Assembly: GCA_041907145.1 (NCBI GenBank)
Contig: JAYRHW010000291.1
Coordinates: 1 to 6,822, forward strand
Length of the DNA: 6,822 nt
Origin: JAFLCA01 sp041907145
Lineage (GTDB): Bacteria > Bdellovibrionota_C > UBA2361 > JAFLCA01
Direction of reading: 5' to 3'
Positions 4,782 to 6,822 of the stretch are shown here, piece after piece (positions within the stretch are counted from its first letter, which is position 1; each line of letters opens with the position of its first letter). Position numbers and translations under genes: made by a program. A model generated the notes under the pieces. The model did no database searches. It saw nothing but the letters and a program-made list of their open reading frames with translations, and was not told the origin of the DNA.

Positions 4782-5933
4782 ATGAAACAACGTGACGACG
4801 AACGCTGGCGCCACATCAAGTGGCCCTCCTCGGTAACTGAGATCCATGTCCACCTCGGGGGAGCAGTGCCCCTCTACCGGCTCTGGGAAATAGCGATTGA
4901 CCGCGGGATTCGCGGAATGGGTGCTGGATACGAGGATTTTATCGATATTCTAAAAATTCAGGACGATCGAGTTAAGGATCTTGATACTTACCTCGAAGTC
5001 TATGACAAGGTGGAGCTAATCCAATCGGGACCCACCTCTGTTCGTGAAAGCATAATCATCGCGATTCACCGTGCCTACAGAACGGGCGGAATGACCCAAC
5101 TTGGGCCCGGTGGTGAGGGTGGATCACCGAATCCCCTCTTCTCCGTCAATCGATTTGAATTGCGTTTCAATCCACTAAAGCGCACGGGTGCCGTGTTTCT
5201 CAAAGGCAGCCACGCCGGGCTCTATGACGTTGACCGCGTAATCAAATCAGCCTGCGCCGCAGTCGAGGACGTAGAAATCGGCTTCAAGGGCAAGGTGCAA
5301 GTCGGTCTCATATTCTGCTTCGGCCGCGATATGACGTTTGAAGCCAATATGGTACTGGCCGAAAAAGTGCGGCAGTGGCGTGAGCGCAGCAACAAGATCA
5401 TTGCTGTCGATCTTGCCGGCCATGAGTCGAAGAATAATCTGGCAGATCCCAAAAGACTCGCTGAAATGAAGGAAGTTTTCGATATGGTTGGGCCAGGCCT
5501 AGGGCGCACCATACATGTTGGCGAAACGCCGCACGTTGATCTCAATACCTTCATGAAGACGGTCGAAGCGCTTAATCCACAGCGCGTCGCGCACCCCATC
5601 GCGGCCTTCCGTGCATACTGGGAAAAGAAGGATGACCGCGGTCTCAAACTCCTCCAAGAAAGAGATCTCGTTTGTGAGCTCTGCGTTAAATCAAATCTAC
5701 TGACAAATGCCGTAAAGGACCTCGCGGAGTACGGCCGAGTCATTCAAACCTTAGATGAATTCGGCATTAAATATACCTTCTCGACAGACGCTCCGTGCTT
5801 GCAGCTAACCAGCCTAGCCGAGGAACTGGTGCTATTGCTGGATAGCGGAGCCGCCAATGAAGAACAGGTCTTGCGTGCACTGCAGGTAGCCGAGGAAAAT
5901 ACGTTCCTACCTCAACAGGGAAGCCGCGATTAA
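4782..5933 (+). CDS. Adenosine deaminase-family amidohydrolase, divergent substrate site
   Basis: This 383-residue protein has the metal-dependent hydrolase barrel of the adenosine/AMP/adenine deaminase family, which hydrolytically deaminates purines in the cytoplasm. Motifs in order: HVHLGGA (22-28, zinc ligands H22 and H24), DLAGHE (210-215), HVGE (245-248, zinc ligand H245 and catalytic E248), RVAHP (268-272, catalytic H271), CELCVKSNLLT (298-308) and STDAP (334-338, zinc ligand D336). The metal and catalytic residues are thus intact. However, the Asp of canonical HVHLDGA (D19 in mouse adenosine deaminase) is G26, and the second Asp of NTDDP (D296 in mouse) is A337. Both contact the nucleoside in mouse adenosine deaminase, so the substrate may differ. 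A Gly/Pro-rich insertion lies at about 102-121. The ribosome-binding site is weak. Pyruvate kinase follows after 21 bases. Membership of the family is sure; the exact substrate is not. Confidence 0.88.
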   Translation: MKQRDDERWRHIKWPSSVTEIHVHLGGAVPLYRLWEIAIDRGIRGMGAGYEDFIDILKIQDDRVKDLDTYLEVYDKVELIQSGPTSVRESIIIAIHRAYRTGGMTQLGPGGEGGSPNPLFSVNRFELRFNPLKRTGAVFLKGSHAGLYDVDRVIKSACAAVEDVEIGFKGKVQVGLIFCFGRDMTFEANMVLAEKVRQWRERSNKIIAVDLAGHESKNNLADPKRLAEMKEVFDMVGPGLGRTIHVGETPHVDLNTFMKTVEALNPQRVAHPIAAFRAYWEKKDDRGLKLLQERDLVCELCVKSNLLTNAVKDLAEYGRVIQTLDEFGIKYTFSTDAPCLQLTSLAEELVLLLDSGAANEEQVLRALQVAEENTFLPQQGSRD

Positions 5934-5954
5934 ATCGTACGAGAGTACCGCCCG

Positions 5955-6822
5955 ATGAACCAGAACCCGCTCCTGCCCACTCAAACGACGAGGGGCTATC
6001 GAAAGACAAAAATCGTGGCTACAGTTGGCCCCGCCTGCCGAGCGCCCGAGGTAGTCAAAGAGATGATTCTTGCGGGGACCAACGTTTTTCGCTTGAACTT
6101 CTCGCACGGCAGTTGGGAGGAGCACAGCGAGTCACTTAAAACCATCCGGCAAGTATCCTCGACGCTTCGCATGCCGGTGGCAGTTCTGCAGGATCTCTCC
6201 GGACCAAAAATTAGAATTACCAAAATCGATGGCGACTTTGTAACGATTGCCGATGCGGCCAAGGTTGATTTGCGTTTTTCGGACGGTTCGAGTTCTTCCG
6301 CAGAGACCATCTATGTCGAGGGTCTTAATCCGAGCAAGATTTTGAAAGCGAACGAACAAGTCCTGCTTGCTGACGGCATCATTGAGCTCAAGGCACTCAA
6401 GGTTGAAAAAGATGTCGTGCATTGCTCAGTGGTCAAGGGTGGCAGACTGCGTTCTCGCGTCGGCATTGCATTTCCCGATTCAAACGTCGATCTTCCGGCA
6501 ACCACTGATAACGACATTAAGGATCTCACCTGGGGCATCGATCATGAAATTGATTACGTCGCCATATCTTTCGTGAATAATGCCCAGGATATTTTGGCCC
6601 TGCGAGATGTCATTCGTCGGGAAGGCGGCGACATCAAGATCATCGCCAAGATTGAGCGTAAGAGCGCTCTCGGCAATATATTCGAAATCATGGATGCCTC
6701 GGACGGCATCATGGTAGCGCGCGGAGATCTGGGTCTCGAGATGCCCATCGAGCAGTTGCCGATGCTGCAGCGCCGGCTCATCGAGCAAGCAAACTACCGC
6801 GGCATTCCGGTCATCGTGGCCA
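5955..6822 (+). CDS. pyk: Pyruvate kinase, N-terminal 289 residues (3' end outside window)
   Basis: This enzyme transfers phosphate from phosphoenolpyruvate to ADP, the last step of glycolysis. Family motifs are clear: RKTKIVATVGPA (16-27), NVFRLNFSHG (43-52) with the phosphate-binding R46, N48 and S50, DLSGPKIR (80-87), IIAKIE (229-234) with catalytic K232 and metal ligand E234, and MVARGDLGLE (253-262) with metal ligand D258. The middle part (about 88-170) is the lid domain. Position 85 is Lys where potassium-dependent enzymes have Glu (E117 of rabbit muscle enzyme), which predicts potassium-independent activity. The loop usually reading KGVNLPG is VGIAFPDS (169-176). ATG at 5955 has GAGAG (5941-5945) 9 bases upstream. 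It follows the deaminase-family gene after 21 bases and is probably in the same transcript. The remaining part of domain A and the C-terminal regulatory domain lie beyond the window. Confidence 0.97.
   Translation, partial: MNQNPLLPTQTTRGYRKTKIVATVGPACRAPEVVKEMILAGTNVFRLNFSHGSWEEHSESLKTIRQVSSTLRMPVAVLQDLSGPKIRITKIDGDFVTIADAAKVDLRFSDGSSSSAETIYVEGLNPSKILKANEQVLLADGIIELKALKVEKDVVHCSVVKGGRLRSRVGIAFPDSNVDLPATTDNDIKDLTWGIDHEIDYVAISFVNNAQDILALRDVIRREGGDIKIIAKIERKSALGNIFEIMDASDGIMVARGDLGLEMPIEQLPMLQRRLIEQANYRGIPVIVA

Noticed and set aside
1..6822. CRISPR arrays, insertion sequences, rRNA or a toxin-antitoxin pair
   Set aside because: I read for evenly spaced direct repeats, transposase motifs and rRNA cores and saw none. 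The heptamer cluster is irregularly spaced and in both orientations, so it is not a CRISPR array.

Overview
The window is bacterial chromosome of moderate GC with six protein-coding genes (two cut by the window edges) and one tRNA gene. It looks like a Gram-negative type of genome: tRNA-His has an encoded G-1 and CCA, a chromosomal dprA is present, and one gene encodes a probable bitopic membrane protein. I cannot fix the phylum. A deltaproteobacterial or Bdellovibrionota-like lineage is only a weak guess from the look of the proteins.

Left part (1-659): the C-terminal end of an unrecognised, visibly more AT-rich gene, then about 230 bases without a gene. That gap is filled with copies of a short motif (TGCATCT / AGATGCA). 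It abuts the 3' end of tRNA-His, a classic integration target for phages and genomic islands, so this side may be the edge of an integrated element. No integrase or second attachment site is visible.

Centre (660-4513): tRNA-His and dprA (natural competence / DNA uptake) lie on the minus strand. Divergent to dprA is a gene for an unusual membrane protein: an N-terminal domain resembling the C-terminal domain of ribosomal protein L7/L12, a roughly 300-residue acidic Pro/Ala/Glu linker with repeated hydrophobic-acidic motifs, one transmembrane segment, and a C-terminal domain I do not recognise. It is preceded by a leader with strong predicted RNA structure: a 13-bp perfect inverted repeat enclosing four smaller hairpins and ending 4 bases before the Shine-Dalgarno sequence. 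This gene converges, with overlapping stop codons, on a minus-strand gene for a small protein with an acidic middle and a histone-H1-like lysine/alanine-rich tail.

Right part (4514-6822): after an intergenic region with a plausible promoter carrying a perfect 10-bp palindrome in its spacer come an adenosine-deaminase-family amidohydrolase with two substituted substrate-site aspartates and, 21 bases later, pyruvate kinase (cut by the window end). These two are probably co-transcribed.

The best candidates for something undescribed are the structured leader (2074-2236) together with the L7/L12-like membrane protein it precedes, and the repeat cluster beside tRNA-His.
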